Shown: positions 1 to 7,484, counted from the stretch's first letter. The stretch: DNA of 12,726 bases from Schizochytrium sp. CCTCC M209059 (GCA_000818945.1 KN805388.1:260546-273271); one strand, 5' to 3'. The notes: generated from the sequence alone by a model not told the origin. Made by a program: numbers and translations.

Positions 1-1
1 A

Positions 2-289
2 ACTCAAAGATTTTGCGTGGCTTTGAGCATACTTTCTCTTGCACAATCTGTCCTGCCGCAAGTCAGCAATCGGCAGCCAGACTCGGACCACACCAGCGCG
101 CTAAACATCATTATCGTGTCAGACTCCGGCAACCAATCGTCGCGCGTGAGCAGGGATGCTAAGAGAGGCTACATAGGCGTCTTCGTGTTCGCCGGCATCC
201 AGATCGATCAAACCACAACACGGTTGCTGCAGTATACGAGGGACGGACGCGTTGTTGCGACCTCCAAGATCGCGCTCAGCCACCAATAG
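2..289 (+). CDS. Possible C-terminal end of a gene entering from the left edge (partial, unrecognised)
   Basis: The frame is open from the left edge of the window to a TAG at 287-289, about 95 codons. Third positions become mostly G or C from about position 90 onward, as in the clear genes of this window, whereas the overlapping minus-strand frame (119-382) is less biased. The last 40 or so residues alternate hydrophobic and polar stretches, as in beta strands (a GYIGVFVFAG segment around 170-199). No convincing ATG lies in it, so if real it is the 3' end of a longer gene. I do not recognise a family. A chance open frame is about as likely or likelier. Confidence 0.2.
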   Translation, partial: TQRFCVALSILSLAQSVLPQVSNRQPDSDHTSALNIIIVSDSGNQSSRVSRDAKRGYIGVFVFAGIQIDQTTTRLLQYTRDGRVVATSKIALSHQ

Positions 290-1325
290 CGCGAACCTGG
301 AAAACGGCCCTCTTTGCTCCGCTTCCGATGGTGCACACATGCCTAAGCCAACAAAACAGCAATCGATCAGCGTCTCGTACATTTATTTGTACCATACTTC
401 TCCCTCATCCCGCAATCAAACTTCAAATCGCCGATACACGAGCCTACTCTGGCTGGCGAACTTGACGTATGGACCGACCAAGCCAATCATACCATGCGAA
501 AAAAGTATCGCACGGCAGGCTGCTTCCTTTCGGCCGACTTTTCTTCCGCGTCCCTATTTCTCCCGCGAGTTTGGCGGCCTCAAAAGGACGGAAACGCGAC
601 TTGAGATCTAGCGGGTTGGCGCGTGCACCCACAGTGCGCTGGAAAAGGTCCCGCGGTGGGGCCGCTTTAGAATTCACCTGCTCGCTCTCCGCAGAGCTGC
701 TGCACCCAGTCAGTCAGTCACCCATGGTCAGTCCCACGCGTCCTCTCGCGAAAAATCGAGATTTGCAAAGCGCGAAGCGTCGCCATGAGCGAGCCTGCTC
801 GCCGCGGACCCCTGGCTGGGCGTAGACCTGGGTCGGGATCGGTAGCGGTCTCCGAGCTCGCTCAGAGATGGTGCCGCCGAGGAAAAGCGAGGCCAGGCCG
901 AGTGCGATGACGACCCCGCTGTCGTCGACGAAAGAGTGACACAAGCGAACCACCTTGCGGTCGACCGGGATCTGCAGGCCGGAAGAGAGGGAGGATGGGA
1001 AATAGAAGACGCTGGAGACTGCTGAGAGAAAAGAGGCGTGGCCCGCGAGGACACCTGGGGATTGGACCGCCTCCTCTCCGCTGCTGCCGAGCGCAGCCTG
1101 TCTGAGCGGGATCTTCGAGCTCCCCGACTTCCCACTTCTTCCAGTTCTTCTTGTTCTTCTCCTTTCGATTTTATTGGAGCGCAAGGACGAGCGAAGGTCA
1201 ACAATCAACCATTTGCCGGAGATGGCGTCGAGGCTGGGCAAGCAAACCCGCAAGCAATCGCTCGTTGGCAGCCCGAATCGAGAGTATAGCCGACTATCAA
1301 AGAAAGAAATTTGGCGGCGAGAAAT
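290..1325. other. Intergenic region upstream of the first cysteine-rich gene
   Basis: No gene is convincing here. The last 300 bases before the ATG at 1326 must contain the promoter and 5' UTR of the cysteine-rich gene. They include a pyrimidine-rich stretch at about 1131-1175 and an A/G-rich leader just before the start codon. No clear TATA box was seen. On the minus strand an open, G/C3-rich stretch (714-971) preceded by a splice-acceptor-like sequence could be a terminal exon; it is described in the findings. The motif ggcccgcgagg occurs at about -288 here and at about -307 before the paralogous gene, which may be a shared promoter element or chance. Confidence 0.4.
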
Positions 1326-2516
1326 ATGCAGCCTCGCAAGCTGCTCGCGATGGCGCTGGTGTGTGCGATGGTCTTTGCTATGCAAGAGACGCAGATGGTC
1401 GCACAAGGGGCAAAAGTCTGCGCAAGCGATAAGCTGTGCACATTCACGGGCGGGACGTGCCTCTCCGGTACCGATAGCTCGACGCACACGTGCTCGATCC
1501 TGAGCATGTGCGGCAATTCCAATGAGTGTCAGTGCTGCAGCGAGATTGCCAAGCCCGTGTGCAAGCAGAATGAGAAATGCACGGGTCAGAGCGGCGAATG
1601 TAGCCTCATTGAGGAGTGCCCCAAGACGGACAAGTGGGATTACGAATTGTGTGATGACGGCGAAGCCGGAGATTGTGGGTGCTGCATTCCTAGCTGCGTC
1701 CAGAACGTAAAATGTTCCGCGAAAGGTGGCAAGTGCACTCTCATTGAAGCTTGTCCAGACAAGAGCAAGTGGGACCACGAACTATGCGAAAACGACGAAG
1801 GCGGCGATTGCGGATGCTGCATTCCGGAAAAAACGTCGCGACCTACATGGGCGCCTACGAATTACCCTTCAAAGACACCTACGGACCGACCTACTAAACC
1901 TTGCGAAATCACAGAGTCCTGTGCAGGGAAGAACGGCGAGTGCCTTTTGCGCGAGAATTGCCCAGATACGCACATCTGGAATCATCCCCTGTGCGAGACT
2001 GGCGAAGGGGGTTGGTGCGGATGCTGCTATCCCAAAACGCCGTCACCAACAACAGCGCCCACGCCATTCCCAGTGACGGACAAGCCCACGCCATACTGGG
2101 CGCTGCCCTGCGAGACGACCGAGCTGTGTAAATCCATGAACGGAGACTGTGTATTCAAGGAGAACTGCGCAAAGAACGTTTGGGACCCTGACATGTGCGA
2201 GGATGTCGAGGGAGGCACCTGCGGCTGCTGTTATTCTGAAAAGGAGTGCCCCTTGACTGCCTACTGCAAGGAGCGAGGTGGATGGTGCATGTCTCCAAAT
2301 AAGTGCAGAGACCCAATGGTCTGGGAGGAAGGACTATGCAAGAATGGTGACCAAGACGAATGCGAGTGCTGCGTCGACCCAGCCTGCGAGCCTTCGCCCG
2401 ATTGCATGGACCTTGGAGGTATTTGCCTCTCGCACGCCTCCGAATGCCCGTATGGCTACAAGCTCGACCCCAAGCTTTGTCCTGGCGACAGCTGCCAATG
2501 CTGCTTCATGCCCTAG
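1326..2516 (+). CDS. Secreted protein with seven eight-cysteine modules (paralog A)
   Basis: The product has 396 residues. The reading frame is open a little further upstream, but the first ATG is at 1326 and begins a typical signal peptide: a basic start (MQPRK), a hydrophobic core to about residue 18 and a likely cleavage near residues 24-29. Seven modules follow, starting at Cys32. The typical spacing is C-x5-C-x6-C-x5-C-x10-C-x7-C-x-C-C, with a Gly before the third Cys, a Trp between the fourth and fifth in most copies, and a CGCC ending. The first module deviates (longer gap after the third Cys), and so does the last (shorter gap before the final cluster). Pro/Thr-rich linkers (PTxxPT type), plausible O-glycosylation sites, separate modules 3/4 and 4/5. 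Eight cysteines per module allow four disulfides. I see no transmembrane segment or GPI-type tail, so it is probably extracellular or wall-associated. I do not recognise the module as a named domain, and its function is unknown. The neighbouring gene at 3445 is a paralog. Confidence 0.9.
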   Translation: MQPRKLLAMALVCAMVFAMQETQMVAQGAKVCASDKLCTFTGGTCLSGTDSSTHTCSILSMCGNSNECQCCSEIAKPVCKQNEKCTGQSGECSLIEECPKTDKWDYELCDDGEAGDCGCCIPSCVQNVKCSAKGGKCTLIEACPDKSKWDHELCENDEGGDCGCCIPEKTSRPTWAPTNYPSKTPTDRPTKPCEITESCAGKNGECLLRENCPDTHIWNHPLCETGEGGWCGCCYPKTPSPTTAPTPFPVTDKPTPYWALPCETTELCKSMNGDCVFKENCAKNVWDPDMCEDVEGGTCGCCYSEKECPLTAYCKERGGWCMSPNKCRDPMVWEEGLCKNGDQDECECCVDPACEPSPDCMDLGGICLSHASECPYGYKLDPKLCPGDSCQCCFMP

Positions 2517-3444
2517 GTCTCTGCTAGACTCAAGAGCTCATCGCAGCGCCTGCCACTAACGTGATACAATCCATTTCATTTCATTTCATTTCTGCCGCCG
2601 CCCACTGCCAGGACCCCTAATGCTTGCTCGCCTTCGATGGCCCCGGAGGCCGAACAAAGGTTTCCGATACATTTTCCAGCCCATGCCGGTCGCCGAACGG
2701 AGCCTCGTTAGTTGTCCAAATATAGCGCAGACGGACCTTTAGGTTCTTCGCGGCCGCCGCGGCCGTCTCCGTCCCGAGGTCCAGCCCGGCATGCGCCGGC
2801 TCGCACCGCTGTGCGGAAAGGGAAAGCGTGTGCAAGAAGGGCGAGATTCGAGCGTCTTTTGGGAGGTTTCTATCATGATGGCACGTGTGCATGCATCCCA
2901 CACCTGGCCACGCCGCAGCCGAGGCTAGATGTCCCCATTCGCGCGGATGGGACGACCCGAGCGGCTACCACCGCTCCTTTACGCGCTCGCTCGCTCCCTT
3001 TGGCAGGGCAAGCGGACGAGCGTTTCTGCCTGGCCGCGAAGGACACCGCTCGCTGGGCAATTTCGACATCGTCGATCGATCATGCTGGCGCTGGTTGAGA
3101 AAGCGCGAGTTTGGTATTGTGGTCGCAAAGGATAAGATGGCCCGCGAGGCCGCCCACGATGGGGCGTTACCGCCGTCGCATGAAGATGGCCGCGCGGCCC
3201 ACCTCGTGCTGGCTCGCTCGCGGCGTCTTTTGCACGGAGACTGCCTCTCCGGGGCGATAGAGGTAGAGGCGGTAGGTATGACAACTCGAGGGCAAGGGTG
3301 GGCCGGCCCTGCCGGACACGGTTGCGACTTGGCACAGACGTGGAAGAAGGTGGAGATGGTCACCCGCTCGCCACCAAGAAGCGAGCCGGCGGTCTGGAGC
3401 AGCAAAACCCGAACCGAACAGAAAGGCTTGATCGAAACACCACG
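2517..3444. other. Intergenic region between the two paralogs
   Basis: This 0.93 kb stretch holds the 3' UTR of paralog A and the promoter and leader of paralog B. It contains a short CATTT microsatellite (2572-2591) and a G/C-rich patch at about 2745-2775. Several overlapping frames are open in this G/C-rich DNA, including one reaching back to about 2885 on the plus strand, but none has a recognisable domain or a consistent codon bias. The plus-strand frame of paralog B is open upstream to 3298 without an ATG until 3445. Confidence 0.45.
2572..2591. repeat. CATTT pentanucleotide microsatellite, 4 copies
   Basis: Four perfect CATTT units lie 56 bases after the stop codon of paralog A, probably in its 3' UTR or just past it. 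A simple repeat with no evident function. Confidence 0.85.
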
Positions 3445-4809
3445 ATGAGAGCCTCGGCCCTCCAAGCGATAGGCCTGCTGCTGACGCAAGGAAGCGTGCT
3501 GCTGCATCACGCACAGCAGGCGCATGGCGCGGAGATCTGCGCCGTCGATAAAGAATGTGCGCTTGCTGGAGGCACTTGCTTGTCTGGCGTCGATCCTTCG
3601 ACGCACGAGTGCTCCACATTGAATTTGTGCGGCGACTTTAAGGACTGCAGTTGCTGCAGAGAGATTGAGCCTGCTTGCGTGCAGACCGACGAATGCAAGC
3701 TCGAGGGAGGAAAATGCATGTTGTATGACCAGTGCCCGCCAGATTCCAACACATGGGTGCCGAAACTGTGCAAGAGTGGCGAAGCTGGCGAATGTGGATG
3801 CTGCATCCCCAAAGATGAATGTCCACTCACCGACGAGTGCAAGCAGAAGGGCGGACACTGTACGCCGATTGAAGAGTGCCCCAAACCCAACAGCTGGATT
3901 TACGATCTCTGCAAGCAAGGAAACTATGACGGCGATTGTGGTTGCTGTTTCACTGAAATCACGCCAACCCGAGATCCCACGCCATTCCCTACACCTGGAT
4001 GCGACGACACGGATGAGTGCCTAGCTGAAGGAGGCGAGTGCATCCCGCGCGAAGAGTGCAAGGAGCCCAACAAGTGGGTCTTCGAGCTCTGTGGCCAGAA
4101 CCCGGACATTGACTGCGGCTGCTGCATTCCTGAGGTGACGCCGACCAAAGATCCCACCCCATTCCCGACGCCTGGATGCGACGACACGGATGAGTGTCTA
4201 GCTGAAGGAGGCGAGTGCATCCCGCGCGAAGAGTGCAAGGAGCCCAACAAGTGGGTCTTTGAGCTCTGTGGTCAAGACCCGGACATTGACTGCGGCTGCT
4301 GCATTCCTGAGGTGACGCCGACCAAAGATCCCACCCCATTCCCGACGCCTGAATGCGACGACACGGATGAGTGTCTGGCCGAAGGAGGCGAGTGCATCCC
4401 GCGCGAAGGGTGCAAGGAGCCCAACAAGTGGGTCTTCGAGCTCTGTGGCCAGAACCCGGACATTGACTGCGGCTGCTGCATTCCTGAGGTGACGCCGACC
4501 AAAGATCCCACCCCATTCCCGACGCCTGGATGCGACGACACGGATGAGTGCCTAGCTGAAGGAGGCGAGTGCATCCCGCGCGAAGAGTGCAAGGAGCCCA
4601 ACAAGTGGGTCTTTGAGCTCTGTGGTCAAGACCCGGACATTGACTGCGGCTGCTGCATACCGACGCTTGAATGCCCAATCACCGATGAGTGCAAGGACCA
4701 TGGCGGTGTATGCACGGAGCAAAGTGAATGCCCCGAACCAAGCATCTGGGAAGAAAGTCTCTGTGAGAACGGAGCTGCTGGTTGTGGCTGCTGCTTCAAT
4801 CAGGGTTGA
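3445..4809 (+). CDS. Secreted protein with eight eight-cysteine modules, four in a tandem array (paralog B)
   Basis: The product has 454 residues. The start is the ATG at 3445, with A at -3; the frame extends upstream only through non-ATG codons, and the ATG gives a signal peptide (MRASALQAIG then a hydrophobic stretch, cleavage likely near residues 26-29). The first mature cysteine is residue 32, exactly as in paralog A, and module 1 of both shares the CLSG.D.STH.CS motif, which shows common ancestry. Modules 1-3 are diverged. Residues 171-406 are four 59-residue units, each a Pro/Thr linker plus one module, nearly identical to each other. Residues 407-454 are a last diverged module ending CGCC. 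Spacing is C-x5-C-x6-C-x5-C-x10-C-x7-C-x-C-C. Modules are rich in Asp and Glu, so the mature protein is acidic. There is no membrane anchor. Role unknown; an extracellular structural, adhesive or ligand-binding function is inference only. Confidence 0.9.
   Translation: MRASALQAIGLLLTQGSVLLHHAQQAHGAEICAVDKECALAGGTCLSGVDPSTHECSTLNLCGDFKDCSCCREIEPACVQTDECKLEGGKCMLYDQCPPDSNTWVPKLCKSGEAGECGCCIPKDECPLTDECKQKGGHCTPIEECPKPNSWIYDLCKQGNYDGDCGCCFTEITPTRDPTPFPTPGCDDTDECLAEGGECIPREECKEPNKWVFELCGQNPDIDCGCCIPEVTPTKDPTPFPTPGCDDTDECLAEGGECIPREECKEPNKWVFELCGQDPDIDCGCCIPEVTPTKDPTPFPTPECDDTDECLAEGGECIPREGCKEPNKWVFELCGQNPDIDCGCCIPEVTPTKDPTPFPTPGCDDTDECLAEGGECIPREECKEPNKWVFELCGQDPDIDCGCCIPTLECPITDECKDHGGVCTEQSECPEPSIWEESLCENGAAGCGCCFNQG
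3955..4662 (+). repeat. In-frame tandem array, 4 x 177 bp, coding for linker plus cysteine module
   Basis: Four units of exactly 177 bp (59 codons) run from the linker at 3955 to the Pro codon ending at 4662. Equivalent bases fall at 3997, 4174, 4351 and 4528. The linkers of units 2-4 are identical in DNA; that of unit 1 is diverged. In the bodies, the 3' parts pair as 1 with 3 (ttc...ggccagaac) and 2 with 4 (ttt...ggtcaagac). The 5' parts pair as 1 with 4 (tgcctagct), while 2 and 3 share a tgt codon. Unit 3 has private changes (Gly to Glu at its first residue, Glu to Gly before the fourth Cys). The pattern fits recent duplication with unequal exchange or gene conversion. Confidence 0.95.
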
Positions 4810-5122
4810 GAACCGGCGCTACAGCACCTCGGTCTCGGCGGATGCTGATTGTGAAAAAATTCGAGTGTTATCAAGACCCACGTCTTCACCTGAGAAAAGA
4901 AAGCCTTTCACTTCGCAATTCAATTTTAATATTTTTCCGATGTTCTCCTTTGACGAGATGCCGTGCTCAAATTGGCGCCCTTTTTCTTCTTTTTCCACCA
5001 CAAAAAACAACAAGCATCACGAGAGGTGGAGCCGCAGCTGTCAGAACAATCGAAGAGAAGCGACATTTCACCGCAAGCGCGTCAACCTCCTCGTCTCCTC
5101 CTCCAATCAGACCTGGAAAAGA

Positions 5123-5155
5123 GAAGAAGAAGAAGAAGAAGAAGAAGAAGAAGAA
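5123..5155. repeat. GAA trinucleotide microsatellite, 11 copies
   Basis: Eleven perfect GAA units form a purine-only strand about 530 bases upstream of the gene at 5685. An AATAAA hexamer begins at its end (5155-5160). It could be a poly(A) signal for paralog B about 345 bases after its stop, but this is weak. Confidence 0.95.
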
Positions 5156-5292
5156 ATAAAAAGAGCAAACTGCGCAACGCAAATTGAGCAGCAAGATTTT
5201 TCGCCGTTGTCGTTCTTGGACTGTGAAGCAAAGATACGCGAGAGCAAATCCCGATTCCACGCCCGCGTCTGTCTGTGACCCGGCAACCCAAG

Positions 5293-5641
5293 GTACGTCT
5301 TGCCGCGCCGCGAGAGAGACACCGCGGCGGCGCGCGCTGCGCCGTGTCGCAGGGCAGCGCACGTCGATTACTGCCGGCTGCTCGTCGCGGAGTGGCGAGG
5401 TGGACGGAGGATGGGATGGAGACACGAATAGCGAAAAGCTTTCGAGCGGGTCCGTGAAGCCCAAACGGACGCCGACGACTCAGAAGAAGACGGAGACGAA
5501 GAAGGCACGCGGTAGAAGCTGGGTCGTTTGGGGAGAGCAGCGGGGAGGACGCAGAGCGCAAAGACGGCGCAGAGAACTGACGTTGCCGACGCGATTTCCT
5601 GGCTAAACGGAAAAAGGAATATCTATCCATTCCATCCACAG
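5293..5641 (+). other. Candidate 5' UTR intron of the small secreted-protein gene
   Basis: A consensus donor (AAG|GTACGT, cut before 5293) and an acceptor (tccattccatccacag, ending 5641) lie upstream of the ATG at 5685. A CTAAAC branch-point-like motif sits about 35 bases before the acceptor. Removing 349 bases would leave a short leader. Evidence is motif-level only, and no coding constraint tests it. Confidence 0.3.
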
Positions 5642-5684
5642 AGCGTCGTCTCCAAACTCTCAACCTCAAGCGCAACAAGGGAAA

Positions 5685-6107
5685 ATGATGCAGCAGGTCC
5701 AGCTTGTTGTGGCCGTTCTCGCCATCTGCGTGGTGGCGACGCTCGGCGGGAGCTTCAAGACGCTCATCGTTGACGAACCCAAGCCCGAGCTCATGGAGCT
5801 AACGATCTTGCCGGCCTTCCTTGGTGGCACGCATTACGGGGATCCGGCCGAAGGCTGCAAGCAGGACGAGGTGGCTGTGCGCATTCAGGGCATTGAAGGC
5901 GCTCTTTGCTCGCCGAAATGCAGCGCAATGCAGTGCCCGAGCGACGTTCCGGATGGCTGCGACGCCAAGCCTCAGTGCATCCTTCAAGATGCTGGCTCTG
6001 GCAACAAGTACTGTGCTCTCGCTTGCGGCAAGGGTACTGACTGCGGCGAAGGCGCCTCCTGCCAAATCATCTTCACTGGCATCGGCATTTGTACCTACTC
6101 GGACTAA
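5685..6107 (+). CDS. Small secreted cysteine-rich protein
   Basis: The product has 140 residues. Two ATGs in a row (5685 and 5688) open a signal peptide with a hydrophobic core at about residues 6-20 and likely cleavage near the Gly-Gly at 21-22. The mature part has a short Cys-free N-terminus, then 11 cysteines at residues 58, 75, 79, 84, 92, 98, 110, 114, 120, 126 and 136. It contains a GDPxEGC motif, a CSPKC motif, a SGNKYCALAC segment and a C-terminal GICTY. I recall a widespread family of similar small secreted proteins in diatoms, oomycetes and other algae or protists, with this order of motifs and no assigned function; I cannot name an accession. The odd cysteine number is unusual. Cys92 sits where I would not expect one, so it may be free or form an intermolecular bond. 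It is unrelated in cysteine spacing to the two upstream paralogs, although all three encode secreted cysteine-rich proteins on the same strand. Confidence 0.88.
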   Translation: MMQQVQLVVAVLAICVVATLGGSFKTLIVDEPKPELMELTILPAFLGGTHYGDPAEGCKQDEVAVRIQGIEGALCSPKCSAMQCPSDVPDGCDAKPQCILQDAGSGNKYCALACGKGTDCGEGASCQIIFTGIGICTYSD

Positions 6108-7101
6108 ACACAAGATGAGAGAGATTCAGGCTCTCGTGATGGTTGCTGGCTGCTGCTGGTTGCCGTCATTACACCTTGGGTCATCTTGCATTCCAAAAGA
6201 TGCAACGGACTTTAGTTCAATGTCCATCGATTTAAGAAAAGGAATTCTTTTTTCTTTTTTCGCTCGTCCACCCAAATGACTCGCAAACCTATGTCGCATT
6301 GTTGAAGGCGCCCCCATTATCGTTTCAAACCCACTCCTTTTGGCAGAAGTAGCCTATTTGCCTTGCGAGGACTCCGAGCTGGGCATTCTTGCTCATCTTG
6401 TGCATAATTGATTCCCTCGTGCAAAGTCGACCTGGCGTGATCTGCGCGGCGATGGGAGTGTCGCGGGTTGGGGAGGACACTGGCCAGACTAGCACTTTGC
6501 GAGGTCTCCTAGCTGTCCCAAGCGTATAGTCTTACACGAGTGGAGGCGAACGACACACGGAGAGTCGCAAGCTTTCGCGTTCACGTAAAGAGGGCGATAA
6601 ACCGTGCCAAGGACTAGGCCTACCATTGGCTCACTCGGATTAACTACTGCTAACCAAGGGGGAGGGCCTTACGAGGAAATCGATCAGAGTGAACTTTATT
6701 GTAGCAGACTGCCTGCGCGCTGGAGGCGCGAGAGTAGGCACGTTCGCGGGCACAAAAGCAGCAAGCGCGTAGGGGACGGAGCGAAGATTCAAGAAGCGTA
6801 CTCTCGTGTCGTTATGGGTGTCGCGGACCTGCTCAATATGATGCTCCCCTCCCTTGATCTTTCATTCAGTTTCTTGTTAGCGTAGGTACGAAAGGCATCT
6901 GGCATGGTATAGATCGTGCTCCTGGAGATACACCATGATGAGGCCTAGTCCTACTGCAAATTCGTTGACGAACCCCAACGTGCTATTTAAGACCATGAGC
7001 GCCGAAAAGTAAAACAAGAATTTTGCAATCGCCGAGGTCTTTTGACCTGTCGCGAACAGATTCTCCCCCAACAATCATTGGCGTGGCAGACCAGCAAGAT
7101 G

Positions 7102-7250
7102 TCAAATAAGATTAGGGCAGTCTCTATGCCCATACTTTAGGTGCTCCATGGTGCTCCACTTCAAATCATAGGAAGCGTGGCAAACGTCGCAGAATTTTTC
7201 TCGCGCGAAAGTGCGTAAAACCCCTTTCTTGCAGTGCCGGCAAGTTGAGC
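7102..7250 (-). pseudogene. Zinc-finger-like open segment, possible transposon or gene remnant
   Basis: The minus-strand frame ending in TGA at 7102-7104 encodes C-x2-C, 13 residues, then C-x2-C-x12-H-x4-H and a further Cys. The second part fits the C2H2 spacing and loosely the BED-type finger (C-x2-C ... ST.xHL.xxH) found in some hAT-family transposases. Upstream the frame runs into low-complexity Arg-rich sequence and the golgin leader on the opposite strand, and no ATG or partner domain is evident. It could be a relic, a terminal exon or chance. Confidence 0.15.
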
Positions 7251-7274
7251 GCGGTCGCGAACGCGGTCGCGTTT
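7251..7274. repeat. Doubled GCGGTCGCG motif
   Basis: Two copies of GCGGTCGCG start 12 bases apart (7251 and 7263), about 220-235 bases upstream of the golgin start codon. They could be adjacent binding sites for a regulator. No known factor is assigned. Confidence 0.5.
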
Positions 7275-7353
7275 CGCTGTCGCAAGCCGTAGTCACTGAC
7301 GGGTCGCAGCTGGGTCGGCAGTGCGTCTGCCGCCCGCTGCGCGCGCCTCCGCA

Positions 7354-7375
7354 CGCCGCCGTCTTGACGGCGGCG
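7354..7375. promoter_or_regulatory. Perfect 10-bp inverted repeat upstream of the golgin gene
   Basis: CGCCGCCGTC and GACGGCGGCG are exact reverse complements separated by TT. The element lies 110 bases before the golgin ATG and 7 bases before the candidate intron donor. It could be a dimeric transcription-factor site in the DNA or a hairpin in the 5' UTR of the transcript. Function is inferred from position and symmetry only. Confidence 0.4.
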
Positions 7376-7381
7376 ACCCGT

Positions 7382-7450
7382 GTAAGTAAGCACAAGATTG
7401 TCGCCACGTAGGTCCGGGTGCCCTTACTTCTCTCTCGCTCGTCGTGGCAG
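7382..7450 (+). other. Candidate 69-base 5' UTR intron of the golgin gene
   Basis: A near-ideal donor (GTAAGTAAG from 7382) pairs with an acceptor ending in CAG at 7448-7450. The acceptor follows a pyrimidine-rich tract, and a CTTAC branch-point motif has its A at 7426, 24 bases before the end. The spliced leader would place the start codon 34 bases after the junction. All four signals have ordinary spacing for a short intron, so this is the best intron candidate in the window. Confidence 0.5.
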
Positions 7451-7484
7451 CCTTGCGCGGGGACGCAAGCAGCAACCTCTCGCG

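Larger units (their letters stand above)
4810..5684. other. Intergenic region between paralog B and the small secreted protein
   Basis: The first 200 bases are A/T-richer (for example about 4916-4940) and probably carry the 3' end of paralog B. A GAA microsatellite lies at 5123-5155. From about 5160 the sequence is probably promoter and leader of the gene at 5685, with a candidate 5' UTR intron (5293-5641). Open frames in this stretch come from the GAA repeat or from G/C-rich sequence, and I do not support any as a gene. Confidence 0.45.
6108..7484. other. Gene-poor region upstream of the golgin
   Basis: No convincing gene lies in these 1.38 kb, which are less G/C-rich than the flanks in the middle part. 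A T-rich run follows the upstream gene (about 6247-6260). Two short minus-strand frames deserve a look: a hydrophobic one (6877-7074) and one ending at 7102 that contains a zinc-finger-like cysteine/histidine pattern. The last 250 bases hold the golgin promoter and leader, with a doubled GCGGTCGCG motif (7251-7274), a perfect inverted repeat (7354-7375) and a candidate intron (7382-7450). I looked for tRNA B-box and spliceosomal RNA motifs and found none. Confidence 0.4.

Noticed and set aside
714..1778. 354-codon open frame on the minus strand overlapping the start of paralog A
   Set aside because: Its upstream half is the antisense of a clear coding sequence, kept open by codon bias (few TTA, CTA or TCA codons), and it has no domain. 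Only the part beyond 971 is kept as a low-confidence exon idea.
2885..3448. 187-codon plus-strand open frame before paralog B
   Set aside because: No domain, no consistent codon bias, and it overlaps the promoter and leader of paralog B. Probably a G/C-rich chance frame.
2965..3918. 317-codon minus-strand open frame over the start of paralog B
   Set aside because: Antisense shadow of the same kind as the one over paralog A. The similar position reflects paralogy and composition; no recognisable domain.
3989..4678. Minus-strand open frame with a repeated peptide
   Set aside because: It is the reverse complement of the 177-bp repeat array of paralog B.
4967..5464. Open frames with Phe or Arg/Lys runs around 5100-5200
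   Set aside because: They are translations of the GAA microsatellite in different frames and strands.
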